From the NCBI GenBank assembly GCA_933207985.1, contig OW240918.1, positions 22,941,840 through 23,005,839 on the forward strand: a stretch of 64,000 nucleotides of DNA, read 5' to 3'. The stretch is from Pelobates cultripes (lineage: Eukaryota; Chordata; Amphibia; Anura; Pelobatidae). Each line of letters begins with the position of its first letter. The stretch's first letter is position 1. Position numbers and translations under genes: made by a program. Below, piece after piece: positions 30,575-43,071 of this stretch. The notes beneath the pieces were generated by a model. The model was not told the origin of the DNA. It was given only the letters and a program-made list of their open reading frames with translations, and made no database searches.

Positions 30575-31030
30575 CTTTAAAGATTTATTCCAAGCACCAT
30601 ATTCACTTCAGTGTTTTGAAGTAGTCTTGGTGCTTGGTGACTGTATGTATGTCTGTATGTATGTAAGCTGCACATACAGAGATACCTAGGCTAACAGCCA
30701 AAGGTGTAACTCCACCACTAAGTGTCATTAGTAAGCCAGGAACAAGAGTTTTGAGTGGGCTAAAGTTAATTCTGTGCATACATTTTTGCATTGCTGATTA
30801 GCCAATGAATTACCAGTAGATCAGCATCTGGCTGCTGCAGAAGCCAGATGATGGTCAGCTAGCCTCGAGAGAAGGTTTGACACCCGACAGGACACAAGAA
30901 AGTGGCAAGCCATTGCAAAATGGTTTAAACCTTACTGGGGAATAGTGCCAGGGTACTCCTTGATCATAAACACTACATAGCAGGCTGTAGTGGTTGAGAT
31001 AGCAGTGGTGGTGTCCCACAATGATCTTTA
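30575..31030. mobile_element. Diverged MITE
   Basis: The left side, CCAAGCACCATATTCACTTC followed by GAAGTAGTCTTGGTGCTTGG, is an inverted repeat. The right side has ACTACATAGCAGGCTGTAGT and a degenerate GTGGTGTCCCAC end. This layout, hairpins next to both tips, matches the AAAGGA-type MITE families. A GTAT microsatellite lies at 30645-30665. Confidence 0.5.
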
Positions 31031-32392
31031 AAACATTCCCAATATCTCCAAATATTTCTAAATTCTTAATGTATATTCAGGTACTGCATAGAAGTCTTTT
31101 TTATTACCATAAAAACTAAACATTGTATAACTGAAGATACCAACACAAATATTCACCTATGTTATACCAAAACCTAATCGTCCACTAGAACCTAAACGGT
31201 TGACTGGTCACAATTGACCCCAACACAAAACATCCTGCGTAATCTTAGTATAATTAAATGTCAGTAGTATATATATTGCTGAAGTTTTCCATCTTGGGGG
31301 TCTGGAACATTTCCGAAATTCACTATGACATTGAAATATTAGCTTTTCAGCTGCTTGTTATCATATGATCTTCATCTGCAAGTGAATGTCAAATAATTCC
31401 TTAGAAGAAATATGCCTCAAAGCTGGAGACAATTACCCTGTCACCATTTGGAGTGACATTGTGTCAGTAATATTGAATTATTAAACAACTATTAAAGTTA
31501 ATAATGGAAGATTCTAAAGTCACAAGATATTATCCAACTATATGAACTCTAATTGCACCGGGTCATTCATTCTGAATATTTTTTTATTTTGATTAATTGA
31601 TAAATGCCTGGAACTCATCAAAACACAGACACACAGTGCTTTCTTCATTCAATACATTAGACATGTAAATTGCTACAACAATAATTGTTAAATGCTTTTT
31701 TTATTCCATGAGGGAAATGGTCAGATATGCAGAAGACACTCCAGGCTAGAAGTAGCGTTCCTCCTTAAAATTAATTATACAGTTCTTGACAAATGGTATA
31801 ACATTTGTTGATGGTGTCTGAATTTAATAGTGACCAAAAAATTGCTTATAGCAATCTATTAATATATAATACTCTATTTACGTTTTTCTATATTTTTAGT
31901 GGATTTTACCTCTTTTAACACCGGCATGTGTTAATGAGAAAAACAAAAAACTACGAGAAAAAAAATGTTAACGCATAATGGCTACTGTTTTTTTCATTAA
32001 GTACTAGTTGTAATTTGCTAATCCAAAAAATAGATGTTAGTAACTGTACAAATATATCCTCAAATTACCATTATTTTAGAATATTAAAAATACATTATGT
32101 GTTCTTTTACTTTCACAGGTTTGCGCGTGGGATATATGCTATGCCTATTTTTACTCATTGTTTATCAAAATAGCACAATTACTTATACTATCTTGCTTTT
32201 GGATGGTTAAGATGCAAATAAAGAAAATTTGTGGGAGCTCATAATTCCAATTTTTCTCACACATTGATAATTTTTACAATTATTGTTTCATTGGCAGATG
32301 TTTAGTACATACATAGATTTTTTTTTGGACAATCTTTAATTATTTCAAGAGATTTGTAGAAAACCAATACAAAGTATCACGAAACTGCACCA
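31031..32392. other. AT-rich stretch, nothing recognised
   Basis: No gene or complete repeat seen. Confidence 0.5.
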
Positions 32393-32796
32393 TTAAAGGA
32401 CCACTGTAGTGCCAGGAAAACATATTCGTTTTCCTGGCACCATAGTGCCCTGAGCGTTGCCCCCACCCTCAGGGTCCCACTCCCGTGGTGCTGAAGGTGG
32501 AGGAAGGGGTTAAACACTTACCTTTCTCCAGCGCCGGGCTCCCTCGGCGCTGGGACTCTCCTCCCTCTTCTGACGTCCCAGGCTGAAGGCCTGTGAAAAC
32601 CACAGTGAGAAGCGCGGAAGCGCCTCTAGCAGCTGTCAATGAGACAGCCACTAGAGGCTGTATTAACCCATATGTAAACATAGCAATTTCTCTGAAACTG
32701 CTATGTTTAAAGCAAAAGGGTTAAACCTAGCTGGACCTGGCACCCAGACCACTTTATTAAGCTAAAGTGGTCTGGGTGCCTATAGTGGTCTTTTAA
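32393..32796 (-). mobile_element. Multi-hairpin MITE, copy 4 (minus orientation)
   Basis: Flanked by TTAA (32393-32396 and 32793-32796). On the minus strand it reads H1 (GGCACCCAGACCACTTTAGC), H2 (shortened), H3 (CTCTAGTGGCTGTC arm), part of H4, GGCGCTGGAGAAAGGTAAGT, H7 and H8. H5 and H6 are lost or eroded. The donor-like AAGGTAAGT is kept. Confidence 0.9.
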
Positions 32797-33879
32797 GTGC
32801 ATACAGGATTTTCATGGATTAAAGTACATATCACATAGATAAAATAAAATGTAAAATAGTCTTCTCAAACTAACATGCACAGTAATGCATGCCTCCTCGG
32901 TCATGTCGCCGGAGTAGGGAGATAAGGAAGTCTTGTTGTTGGAAAAAATACTTCTTTTTTGTAATATTAATGCTGGGGGGGTTGTTGGGGTGTATACAAG
33001 CAGTGATATGGACACTATAGCGTTAGGACTACAGATTTGTATTCCATTGCTATAGTGTTCCTTTAACACTAAACACTAAATTTAAAGACGTCACCATGCA
33101 CAAAAACAAACTCAAACCAGAGCAGCTACTGAGATCTTGCCCAGAGATATAACATACCTTCTGATTTAGAACCAGATTAGCATTCTTTTTGTAGAACACA
33201 CCAATATATTAATCATGAAAATCTATATTCATTAGCAAATAAAATAGAGCAAGGCAGCAAAAAAGAACCAGCACCAGCAGAGGTTAAATAGACACAAACT
33301 TACCTGGAACCATCATTTAATTCCAATAAACTATAATAAATGTTATGTTGTTTTTCCAGTAAGAGAAATAATTGAGGTAAAACCATATTTTCTTTTCCAT
33401 GCAGTGTATTGTCAAGGGAATTGCTAGAAAGGCGTTCACCACAATGCACTTTTCTATTCGACCGCAAAACTCCTTACGCTGAAAATCTGTTTCTTATTTT
33501 GGAAAATGTGCTGATTGATCCTGTGTCTTTACTAAAGGCAGATGTGAAGCATTATCATGTATGTGCACCAAATGTGATACATAAATTAATTTTAAAAAAT
33601 GTGGAAATGATGTATGACTTCTTTGTTCAACATAAGGATTGTTATGTTAAACAGACATATAACAATCAGTGTGTTTTCGACTTTACTCAGCTTACACAGA
33701 GTATACAAATACAAAAATAAAGCACAGCATTTACAGCAGCAGTAGCTTTGTTTCCAACAGCTTAAAATACATAGTAAAAACAAAGAGAACGTTACCTGTG
33801 CTCTGGCCTAAATCCCCATGTACATTTAAACAAAATGGAGGCTCTTGTTTTGTTCCAATGGTCATTTGAACATAAACTT
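32797..33879. other. Spacer with one MITE right end and one unexplained small ORF
   Basis: CACTATAGCGTTAGGACTAC ... GCTATAGTGTTCCTTTAA at 33011-33065 is the right end of an AAAGGAACACT-type MITE. At 33405-33720 an open stretch of about 104 codons follows a TTTTCTTTTCCATGCAG acceptor-like sequence; it resembles no family I know and has no ATG of its own, so I do not call a gene. Confidence 0.45.
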
Positions 33880-33883
33880 ACCT

Positions 33884-34280
33884 GCCACGTCAAGGCAAGC
33901 CTCAATAGATGAGTCCTACACTAGCCATTAGATATGCTGATATCAGCCAAGAATCTCCAGTGAGACAGGAAGGGGTATTTTTTAAACCCTTTCACATTTA
34001 ACCCTTAATAGGGCTTCTACACATACAATAAACTATGCTGGTATCAGGCAAAGTTTAAACATCTCTAATGAGACATGAAGAGGTGTTTTATAAACCCCTA
34101 CATACTTATTAACCCTAAATAGGGCTATAACACATACAAATCACCTTGCCGGTATCAGCTAGAAGGCACATTTCTCTGTTGAGACAGGAAGGGGTGCTGC
34201 CCCTACATACTTATACCCCTGCACCCCTTCCTGTCTCAAGTGTGGAACTCACCTTTTGGGGCTTGCCTTGATGTGGCATG
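33884..34280. mobile_element. Small foldback element with internal ~100-bp tandem repeats
   Basis: GCCACGTCAAGGCAAGCCTC (33884) is mirrored by GGGGCTTGCCTTGATGTGGC (about 34257-34276). Inside are three diverged units, each with TGCTG(A/G)TATCAG...GAGACA(G/T)GAAG and AACCCTTAATAGGGCT. Confidence 0.75.
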
Positions 34281-34377
34281 TCACCTTATTTTCAATTTTA
34301 TTTCTGAAGTGCTGAAGTGCCGAAGTTACCTGTCAGTCTCTTCATTTACCTGTCAGAGCACTCTGATTGGATGGCTT

Positions 34378-34452
34378 AAACCCACCAATCAGAGTGCTCT
34401 GAGCCTAATTGCAGGGCGGGGGAAGGCTTTATAAGCCTTCCTCCGCCCTGCA
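34378..34452 (+). promoter_or_regulatory. Promoter-like CCAAT, GC-box and TATA arrangement
   Basis: CCAATCA at 34385-34391, GGGCGGGG at about 34415-34422 and TTTATAAG at about 34429-34436 occur in the order and rough spacing of a core promoter. Each lies in a hairpin arm or loop, so the arrangement may be a by-product of inverted repeats. No transcript evidence is available. Confidence 0.35.
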
Positions 34453-34654
34453 GAGCTCAGTCTGTGCGGAGCCCTCGCCGGGTGAAGATGGATTATTATT
34501 TTTTGCACTTGTTTTTTTTTTTTTTTGTTAATTGCGTCGATTATTATGGATTTTTTTTTTGGCCCTTTTTGGGGCTGAAAAAAGAAGATTTTAGAAGAAA
34601 AAATCATCGAATGGTAAGTTTTTAGTTTTTTTTACAGGTACTTAGTTAAAGGTC

Positions 34655-35345
34655 CCCCCCTCATTATTTTTAGGGTGAGGGGGGTAGGTAGGGGGTTCAT
34701 TTTTTGGGGGAGGGAGGGGGTGACTAGGGGTTTGGGAACCCCTAGTCACCTGGGGGGATAACATTTTTTTAGGGCCCCCACCTGCCGTTCATGGGTGAGG
34801 AGGGGGGGAGGACAATAGGTTCCCCCCTATTGGTATTTGGGACCCCCACCCACCGCTCAGGGGTGGGGGCCAAGGGGAGGACATTAGGTCCCCCATTAAT
34901 ATTTAGGGCCCCCACCCACCACTCAGGGGTGGGGGCCAGGAGGGAGGACCTTAGGTCCCCCCCTTATTAGTATTTAGGGCCCCCACCTGCCGCTCAGGGG
35001 TGGGGGCCAGGGGGGAGAACATTAGGTCCCCCTTATTTTACTGTAGGGCCCCCACCCACCGCTCAGGGATGGGGGCCAGGGGGGAGGACATTAGGTCCCC
35101 CCCTTATTCCAATTTAGGGCCCCCACCTGCCGCTCAGGGATGGGGGCCAGGGGGAGGACATTAGGTCCCCCTCTTATTAGCATTTAGGCCCACCACCCGC
35201 CGCTCAGGGGTGGGGGCCAAGGGGAGGACATTAGGTCCCCCCTTATTAGTATTTAGGGCCCACACCCGCTGCTGAGGGGTGGGGTCCAGAGGGGAGGACA
35301 TTAGGTTTCCCCCCTTATTCCAATTTAGGGCCCCCACCCCTGAGC
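34655..35345. repeat. ~72-bp GC-rich minisatellite, about 9 copies
   Basis: The unit has TAGGGCCCCCACC, GCCGCTCAGGGGTGGGGGCC, AGGGGGGAGGACATTAGGTC and CCCCTTATTAGTATT. Each unit contains its own GGCCCCCACC/GGTGGGGGCC hairpin. The same unit makes up the array at 46,675-46,965. Confidence 0.93.
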
Positions 35346-35539
35346 TGCCACAGGCTGCTCACTGTTTACTAGACATGCCCCTACTCGCGGTATAGCGAGT
35401 AGGGGCAAAAGGTACTAATACTAAGTAATTTTTACTTAATATTAGTAAATTTAGCTCATTCAGCCTTTTTGGTAGATAACTCCCTAATACCATGGGAATT
35501 AGGGAGTTATCTACTAAGCGGCTGCAAGAGAAGTCCCGA

Positions 35540-35700
35540 AGTCCCTAAATTCCGAAGTTCCGAAGTGTCAAAGTGTCAAAGTGCCAAAGTGCTGAAGTGT
35601 TGAAGTGCCGAAGTGCTGAAGTGCCGAAGTTCAGAATTGTTGAAGTGGCAAATTGCCGAAGTCCCGAATTGCGAAAGTCCCGAATTTTGGAATGCCGAAC
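35540..35700. repeat. GTGCCGAA octamer-like tandem array
   Basis: Irregular repeats of AAGTGCCGAAGTGCTGAAGT-like octamers and nonamers. Confidence 0.9.
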
Positions 35701-38478
35701 CGAAAATTTTCCCCATGAACATGCCTAATATCTGTTAACTTTCTAAGTGAGTCCATTTAGGCTCTTCCCCTTCTTCTTCTCTTTTCTAGGTAAGAAGAAG
35801 GTAAATCCCTACAAACTGGGCAGGTTAAACAGTAAAAGAGGTTGGGAAGACCAAACAGCTTGAAAAAAAAGGACTGAAGTGATCAGGTTAGGATTCACTG
35901 CCCTAAACATAGAAAAGCTGTTTAACTTGGGAGATCAAGACCTATGAACATCACACGGGCACATCACTAAAATGATATCAGTAGAAACTCCATATTTATT
36001 GTATAGGGAGATTTGTAATATGCCAACCATATCTCCCAAGTATCCGATTTTAAGAGGAAAACAAATCTCTCAACCCAAATCAATGAAACAAATGCCAATA
36101 GATTAGAATCATTCTCCTGGTTCTGGTGACAGTTGATTACATGTTTCATGACATAAATGTTTAACTCTTTGCTTAGTGAAAATGTCAATAGTGTTTATAG
36201 TTTGTACCTATTAGAGAGTAATGACCTTAAACACTAGATTTTGGGGGTATTTTTTTGTTTACATTCTGCAGTTATAGTGCAAGCACTGTTATTAATAAGC
36301 AGTTAGATTGCATTGATTTAACATTACTTATATTGACCATTTTATTCTCAGAAATATATTAGATCACCAATTTTCTTTGTTCTTTAATTATTAAGTTGTT
36401 TATGTTGTTTAAAAAGATCTCCGTTTACAAAAAGAAATGAAATAAAGCCAAAATGTGCCGCATATTCATATATTTTGTTTTTAGGAGGAACATAAAAACT
36501 CCCACTGGAATGGTTGCACAGTAGCAATCACTAATTTAATTCTTTGTTCTCAATTTCCGATGAAGAATTAAATAAAGAAAGATTATCCTGCTGTTTGATG
36601 CTCCAGAAACCAAAATGTTCTTGAAATGTTATATAATTTGATAAGCAATAACAATTAACATTTCATAATGTTATCATTGCTTTGAGGCACTTAAGCACTT
36701 TATCAGTGCTAATAAAAGCCTAATAGTGGGATGTTTAAGTACCTCCAACAGGGTATATGAGACAAAAATGTCAACCATTTTTTATCATACCCTACCCTCT
36801 CCAAACTATTTTGCCCTAATTAACAACACCATCATCCCCTTCCCCCAAATATCATCGTGTAGAAAATTATGGCCATATATACTTTTCCTTATTCATGTTT
36901 AACCAGATACAAAAATGTACCGGTTTTTTTTACGATACATTTGTTCTAACCCTAAGAAAAAAGTGCTATGTGACAATATTGTCACAATAAGGAATTAATT
37001 GAATAGAGAAATGTGGACATTACAACTTTAATATAGCAGGTCAGGGCATGGATACCCCAAGCAGTTTCTGTAAAGGGTTTATTAATGAACCCACTGCACA
37101 ATGAGTCTGACAATAGTGGGTTGATTGGGCAGTTGCCCTCCTGCTGTATTATTTACCTCTCACTTACCCCTTATGGATAAAGTGGGGTCATTGAGAAGGT
37201 CATCCTTAAGTTCAGAACTCCCAAATGTTAAATGTGATTTCGATCCTACAGCTCAAGGTATGAAGGACAACAAGGGTAATTGGCCTAGCTGTCCCCTTGC
37301 TCTAATTATTGACATTTGCACATCAGCCTATGATGTGAGGCTATAGAAGAATACTATTTGATTCCTTTTTATTTATTTGGGTTTTAGGACACACATTTCT
37401 TTATCAAATCAAACTTAGAATTATGAAGATCGATAAGAATTGTTAGCTGAATGGGTATCTGTTTAAACAGGGACACAACAAAATTGTTTCAAGTTATTGA
37501 AAGACGCTCAATAGTATGTCATTGTGGTAGTAATAAATAGCTTACCAATTTTGTCATTTTTCCCCAAGGATTACCTCCTTGGTCCCTCAATATCATGCAG
37601 GTGCTGGCTGGGGTATGCCAACCTTTCAATGGCCTCCAAATCATTTGCATAGAGGGTGATTTGGCTAACCCACATCTGATGTCACACACGCATGATCACT
37701 CATTTGTATTTCTAAGATGCATAGAAGTGGCTATATGTGCAATACGGTTACTATGGCCTTTTCACTCAACCATATAAATAACCATATAAATAAATCTTCA
37801 ACTCTGTGAAAAAAATAAAATATTTTTTGGATTCATTGGATCTGTTCTATAACCATAGGACTGGAGCTGCAACCTCATTAGCCCCTATGTTGACCAGCCC
37901 TGTTTCTGTGAGTTACTTTTCAGGCATAACAGCAACAGTAAAAATCTTGCTTCGTCTGTACGTTCCCATAAAAGATATTTGAAGAATGTGTCTCGGCTCA
38001 GGGCTGATAGTCATCTTGTCAATATGTCAGGTACTGTACTGATTGTGGAAGGGAAAAAGCACAAAGGCCTGCATGTGTTATAATCAAAATGGATTGTGAG
38101 GCAGGCTTTCCATTTCAAGGTCAATTTAAGCTACATACCAAGTACAGGAGTAAAAATTCCTGATTATGTAATATGAAAATTAACGTCAACCTTATCATGA
38201 TCAGCTACATAGAATCTAATCTCTCTTTAATATATGAAATATCCACATAGTCTGTAAATATTATAAAGCATTTGATTCTTCTTTGTTCACAGATTTATTA
38301 AAGTGTTAACAATAATAATAAAACAAATGGAGTATTTTTGTTCCCTTTCTTTGTTTAAATATTAATTATTATTGATATATCTTATAATTATATATTGGAT
38401 TTTTTTTATGAATTACTTTATAGTAATTCATTCTGATTTCCTATAATTGCTCATTTTTTTTCTTATCGTGGGTACCTA
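35701..38478. other. Intergenic stretch, with a short hAT-end fragment
   Basis: Mostly AT-rich with no gene recognised. At about 37826-37902, GACTGGAGCTGCAACCTCAT then TAGCCCCTATGTTGACCAGC and CCTG resembles the right end of the hAT element at 8936-11283. The matching left end was not found. Confidence 0.5.
37826..37902. mobile_element. Right-end fragment related to the hAT element at 8.9 kb
   Basis: GGAGCTGCA, TTAGCCCCTATGTTGACC and the terminal CAGCCCTG align with the last ~70 bases of 8936-11283 (CTGGAGCTGCAGCTCC, CAGCCCCTATGTTAATCC, GGCCCTG). Confidence 0.6.
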
Positions 38479-38479
38479 A

Positions 38480-38755
38480 AATATATTGGGACATTTCAGA
38501 AAATAAATGTTTGTATGCATCTTTTTTTGGGATTAGCATATTAATTGGGGTTTGCAAAATTCCATGAGGTGGCAACTTGGGTTGGTGCCACCTGCCTCTG
38601 AGCATGCTTAGGTGAGATTTTAGTCATTTTACATATGATTGAACACGCCTGTACCATGCCCACGTGTAAAATGGAATCTAGCAAATTTAAATTAACATGC
38701 TTATCCCAATAAAGAAGCATACAAACATCGATTTTCTGAAGTGTCCCAATATATC
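38480..38755. mobile_element. MITE with ~65-bp terminal inverted repeats
   Basis: The left arm, ATATATTGGGACATTTCAGA, AAATAAATGTTTGTATGC and TTGGGATTAGCATATTAAT, is mirrored by the right arm, ATTAACATGCTTATCCCAAT, AAAGAAGCATACAAACATCG and TTTTCTGAAGTGTCCCAATA. The TA-rich edges would fit a TA target but cannot be separated from the repeat itself. Confidence 0.85.
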
Positions 38756-39059
38756 TTCGTCAAGTTATGTATGTTTGTTTATATTTATATGGACTTCTCC
38801 ACCTGTTTAAGACCAAAGGCTAGTCCATATTCAAAAATAAACCAACGTGTGTTAGTTCTATTTGGAACTGCGTGTTCTGTCTGGTATGTTTGGGGATTGC
38901 AGTAACAGAGTCTTCGGACCTGTTGGCTGGCTGCATTGGTTCCTGATACCAGACAGGAGTTAAGAAAGAGCTAAGCCTACCTTCATATTGATACAACCTA
39001 TTTGATCCCTATTATATGTTACATACCAAATAAGGTATATTGCAATATTAAACTCAATC
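38756..39059. other. Spacer, nothing recognised
   Basis: No gene or repeat that I can name. Confidence 0.45.
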
Positions 39060-39352
39060 AGTTGTGGATAGTCTCCCGATGTGCTCCTCCATATGTGTTT
39101 CTTTTCTTTCTTTTTTTTTCTTGATTGGTTTATTGTCTAAAGAGAGGAAATCAGATGCAGATGGATTTAGTCCTATATATATTATTATACAGGATCTATA
39201 TACAAACTACACGTAAACTTCCGAGGTAATATCTATACTTCCTATTGTGTTTGTTTCAGTCTCTTTTATACATATTCTAAGATTGTCTTTTGTCTATTGT
39301 GAAAAAAAAAATTTCTTAAGAAAATAATAAAGATTATAAACATAAAAAAAGA
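39060..39352 (+). mobile_element. Possible LINE 3' end
   Basis: The stretch ends AAAATAATAAAGATTATAAA followed by CATAAAAAAAG, that is AATAAA close to an A-rich end, after a non-coding region that looks like a LINE 3' UTR (CTTTCTTTTTTTTTCTTGAT). No coding part is attached, so the family is unknown. Confidence 0.45.
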
Positions 39353-41757
39353 AAGAGCAAAGCCTGAGAGTCACAAGTGCCTTTGTAAAGGCAGTACTTG
39401 GAGCTAGTAAAGGCAGAAGGAATGATACCTGCCTGGAGCTGAAGACCGATCCGGTGGAAGAGGTCCTCAGAGAACCCAGTCAGGCTTTGACAATTAGGTC
39501 TGAAGTGCTCTAGAGTCCCCTGGTAGCAGCGAAGATGCTGATCTGGCAGAGGTACTCAGTGAGATAACAGGAGCTTGCTCTATGTCTCAATATGGAATTC
39601 TCTGTGCCTCGGGTCACATTCCAGGCTACTCACTGTACAGGTTTTCAGATTTTGGCTCCACTTCAGCATGTGTCACATTTGTATCAACTTAGCATTTATC
39701 ATTATTTATCCATTTTTGTGCAAGCGTGCACAATATATTTTATTGGTAACCTACACATTCACAGACAGTAAAGCATAGAAACTTATTTATTTATTGGTTG
39801 CCATTAATCCTCCATACTATCATTGCTGAGGGTGGGATTCAATTTTTATATATTTTTTGGATACAATGGTGTTTTGTCACAGCTGAGGATATATCTAAAT
39901 TTTGTGTTTGATAGTTATCAATATGTTAACATCAGCTGATGGGCTTTGGATGATGACGATGCAATCACAAATTCACCATTTTGTCACTTTTCAGCAACAT
40001 GTATACTGATATCAGGCCGATCAGATCTTTAAAGGATGGATTAATTTTTTGGGTCAATAACTTACAGTCTGAGGATGGATTTTGAGATTGTGTCAAGAAG
40101 AAGGATGTCTAACTTTAAGCCTGATTTTAACTCAATAACAATTTCTAACTTTGACAGTGTTTCCTGCAGAAAACGGTTGAGATATTTTTGGATTGACATT
40201 GTACTGAAAACACTCATAACATTGGATGGAATTCAGGAAATGTTATTGATCAGATATTGATGCTGGGCTGTGACCAACTCCTTAGTTGTTAATACTTGGC
40301 TTCTGTAGATATTCTTCTTTTATTTTCTCCAGGAGTTGTAACTAAATAGTCAAAAAATATAAGATAAAATGCACTTATTAATAGCTTAGTTGATTGTATC
40401 AAACAACATATAACTTCACTTCTCAAACATGAGAACAATATCTCAGGGTACCACGAAAGGCATTGCTGGGTTATGCTTTATAAATTGAATTATAGTTGGA
40501 GGTTTTATTGAAAGGTTGAGTTTTTAGGGATTTGAGACTGGTCATGGGAAGGAAAACATTTGGAAGTTAAAGATAAGTGAAATATTAGGCTCTAACATAT
40601 AAGTTATTGTTATCTCATCTGTAAGTGAGAATCTGTGGTGAAGACGGTGCAGCGATATTGAGTCATTGACATTGGCTAATATTCTAAGATTAAAATGTGA
40701 GATTTTGTATGTTGGGAATATTCTCAGGATTCAGGTTACAGCACAGATTGTTACGAAAAAATATAGAAATACTTTAAAAAGGGAATACATCACCATGGAA
40801 ACCAATGAAATACTCCAACTGATCCCATTGTGTCCATGGTGATTACTCTGCATTATGACTTTTACCCCATTTTTCTGTTAGCGATGTTATTATAAATTCA
40901 CCTGTTATGCCAGCTCATTACTGTCACAAGGACATCCTGAATACAGACGAAGGGGATTTATAACAATACACATATAAGCAAGACATTTGCTTACACTTGC
41001 TGAATATAAAATAATATTAGAATGGTAGAGAAGAAAAAAAGGTATATAGAATAAAATTGTATCCAATTACTTTTTTTTTATTTTTTATTTTTAAATAATT
41101 AAAAATCACCCCTCCATAAAAAATAAACTTTTAACATTTCAAGCTTTTAAATTAAAATCACTCAAAATCTCTTTCTCAGGAAACAAAGACATTAAACAAC
41201 ATGATTAAATTGCTATTTATTAAGCATAGTCAAGCCTTCATGGTAAGAACTGAGAAGAATCATGTAAAACTCCAAAATTAGTTATTAAAGCCTACCGCAT
41301 TGCCAAAAAACTGTACTTCTTTATTGAAGATCTATACGCAGAGCAGAACTCTTGGGATATGTTGTAATTTCCTTTAAAGGAAATTCAATAGCTTCTAATG
41401 TATAAATACCATTTTACTAAGATTAAGTATAATCTCACAGAATATAGATAAGTAAAAAAAAATCTGAATGTTTGAGTTTTTTGTTTCTTCCACCTACCAA
41501 AATGGCATACATATCCCGGTTATCCACAACATCCAAAGTCGGTCATCTTGAAGAACATTCCTGAGATAAAGTAAGGCATTAATTTTACTATTCGCAGATT
41601 ATTTATTTGATTTATTGATTCATCATTTGTTTTGATTAAGTTTCTATTATATCCAATATCTAATTTCCAAGTAATAATCTATGGAACAATGTTCTTCTTG
41701 ATGTATAATAGAAATATAAAGTGCTTGAGTCACAAAGCTAAGGTTAGAGAGAGAAAT
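39353..41757. other. Intergenic stretch, nothing recognised
   Basis: AT-rich; frames at 39575-39778 and 40075-40260 carry no domain. Confidence 0.5.
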
Positions 41758-42090
41758 TCTTCAATAGGAAAAATGCCCGTGTTCTATTTGAGCAGACTTT
41801 ATTTTGTGGTTAAAGCTACATTTTGGCTTTTAGAGTGAGCTTTTTTTCAGGCATAAAAGGCTCATTCTAATTCTCACTCTAAGAGTCGAAATGCTGCTTT
41901 AACTGCCAAATCAAGTGTTCTATGTGAGCAGACTTTATTTTGTGGTTAAAGGAACACTTCGACTCTTAGAGTGAGCCTTTTTGCAAGCATAAAAGGCTCA
42001 CTTTAAGTGCCGAAGCGTTGCTTTAACCACCAAATGTAGTCTGCTCACATGAAACAACTTGGTGTACACAGGCATTTTTCTTATTGAAGT
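41758..42090. mobile_element. Hairpin MITE, ~330 bp
   Basis: CTTCAATAGGAAAAATGCCC at the left is mirrored by CAGGCATTTTTCTTATTGAA at the right. Further inside, GAGCAGACTTTATTTTGTGG and GTTAAAG occur twice directly (41790 and 41927) and once inverted (ACCACCAAATGTAGTCTGCT). GTGAGCCTTTTTGCAAGC / GCATAAAAGGCTCAC form inner hairpins. Confidence 0.85.
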
Positions 42091-43070
42091 ATTACTCTGG
42101 AGATACACCACACCTGCCAAGTCGCACCTTACTCTGGGTTCCTTATTTAGAAGATGTGTGCTTTCCACTCTTTGGATTTGAACATCTCAGATAAAAGCGT
42201 TCCATTTCAATGATGTGCAATTTTTATTTATTTGTTTTGCTTAGTGTGCAACGCTCTAAGATAATGACAGCTGGCTGCATCAGCTTCTGAAGCTCTACAG
42301 AAACTGGAAGAATGTTAACCAGGAGGAGAGGAGCCTACTAAACATAACTAAATTATCATATTTTACTGTAAAATGTGTTTTTATGCAACTTTAAAAGATT
42401 TATAGTTTGTATAATATGAATGTGCGACGATCTTATTTCTCACAATTTCATCTGCCCCCCATCTAATACATACTCATTCAGCGGAGTGCTTCCCATTTTT
42501 TGTTAATTTGTTTGCTTGTTTGTTTGAAACATAAAATAAATCAACAGTGTTTACTATGATAAACAAGCATCCAAACAGAGCTGAGACTGATTGGGGTCCT
42601 GTATAACGAGCTGATTCACCATATGGTACCTATTTCAAAAGGAATGTCACATTTGATGCAGAATGCATACAAAGTAGATATTTGCACATATTCTATCAGT
42701 ATTCTGTAAATCATTATTTAGTAGATATGAATACATGCATGCATTTATTTAGGCAAATATTCATTTGGGGTGTGTGTAAAACAGTGTGCAAGAGCTGCAG
42801 ATCTAATTTCTGCAGCCTTTGTAAGCCCTCCCCTTATAGCCCCACCCAGACTTTTTGTGGCTATCCAATCACAGATCTCCAAATGCAGCTCAATGAGTAG
42901 TCACTAAGCAATTGCCTGCATCTTGAGTTTATCTCCACTGAGCTAAATAACCAATAAGTAATTGGGTTGGTTGTCTGATTGACAGCTAAGGTTGTAACAA
43001 GATTAATTTCTATTTAAACCTGCACTTTTTATTCAATGTGAATGCAATGTGAAATTCAAATCTTAGTCTA
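42091..43070. other. Intergenic stretch, nothing recognised
   Basis: No gene or repeat that I can name. Confidence 0.5.
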
Positions 43071-43071
43071 T

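Larger units (their letters stand above)
34305..35700 (+). mobile_element. Hairpin-rich composite element with minisatellite
   Basis: The block is bounded on both sides by GAAGTGCTGAAGTGCCGAAG (34305-34324; 35610-35629). In order it holds: the CAGAGCACTCTGATTGG hairpin (34355-34402); the hairpin with arms GCAGGGCGGGGGAAGGCTT / AAGCCTTCCTCCGCCCTGC around TATA (34411-34452); a T-rich stretch; the ~72-bp minisatellite; then three further hairpins (CTACTCGC/GCGAGTAG near 35390; TACTAATA/TATTAGTA near 35423-35447; GTAGATAACTCCCTAAT/ATTAGGGAGTTATCTAC at 35471-35514); then an array of GTGCCGAA octamer-like units. No ORF is present. Ends are inferred from the flanking direct repeat. Confidence 0.7.
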
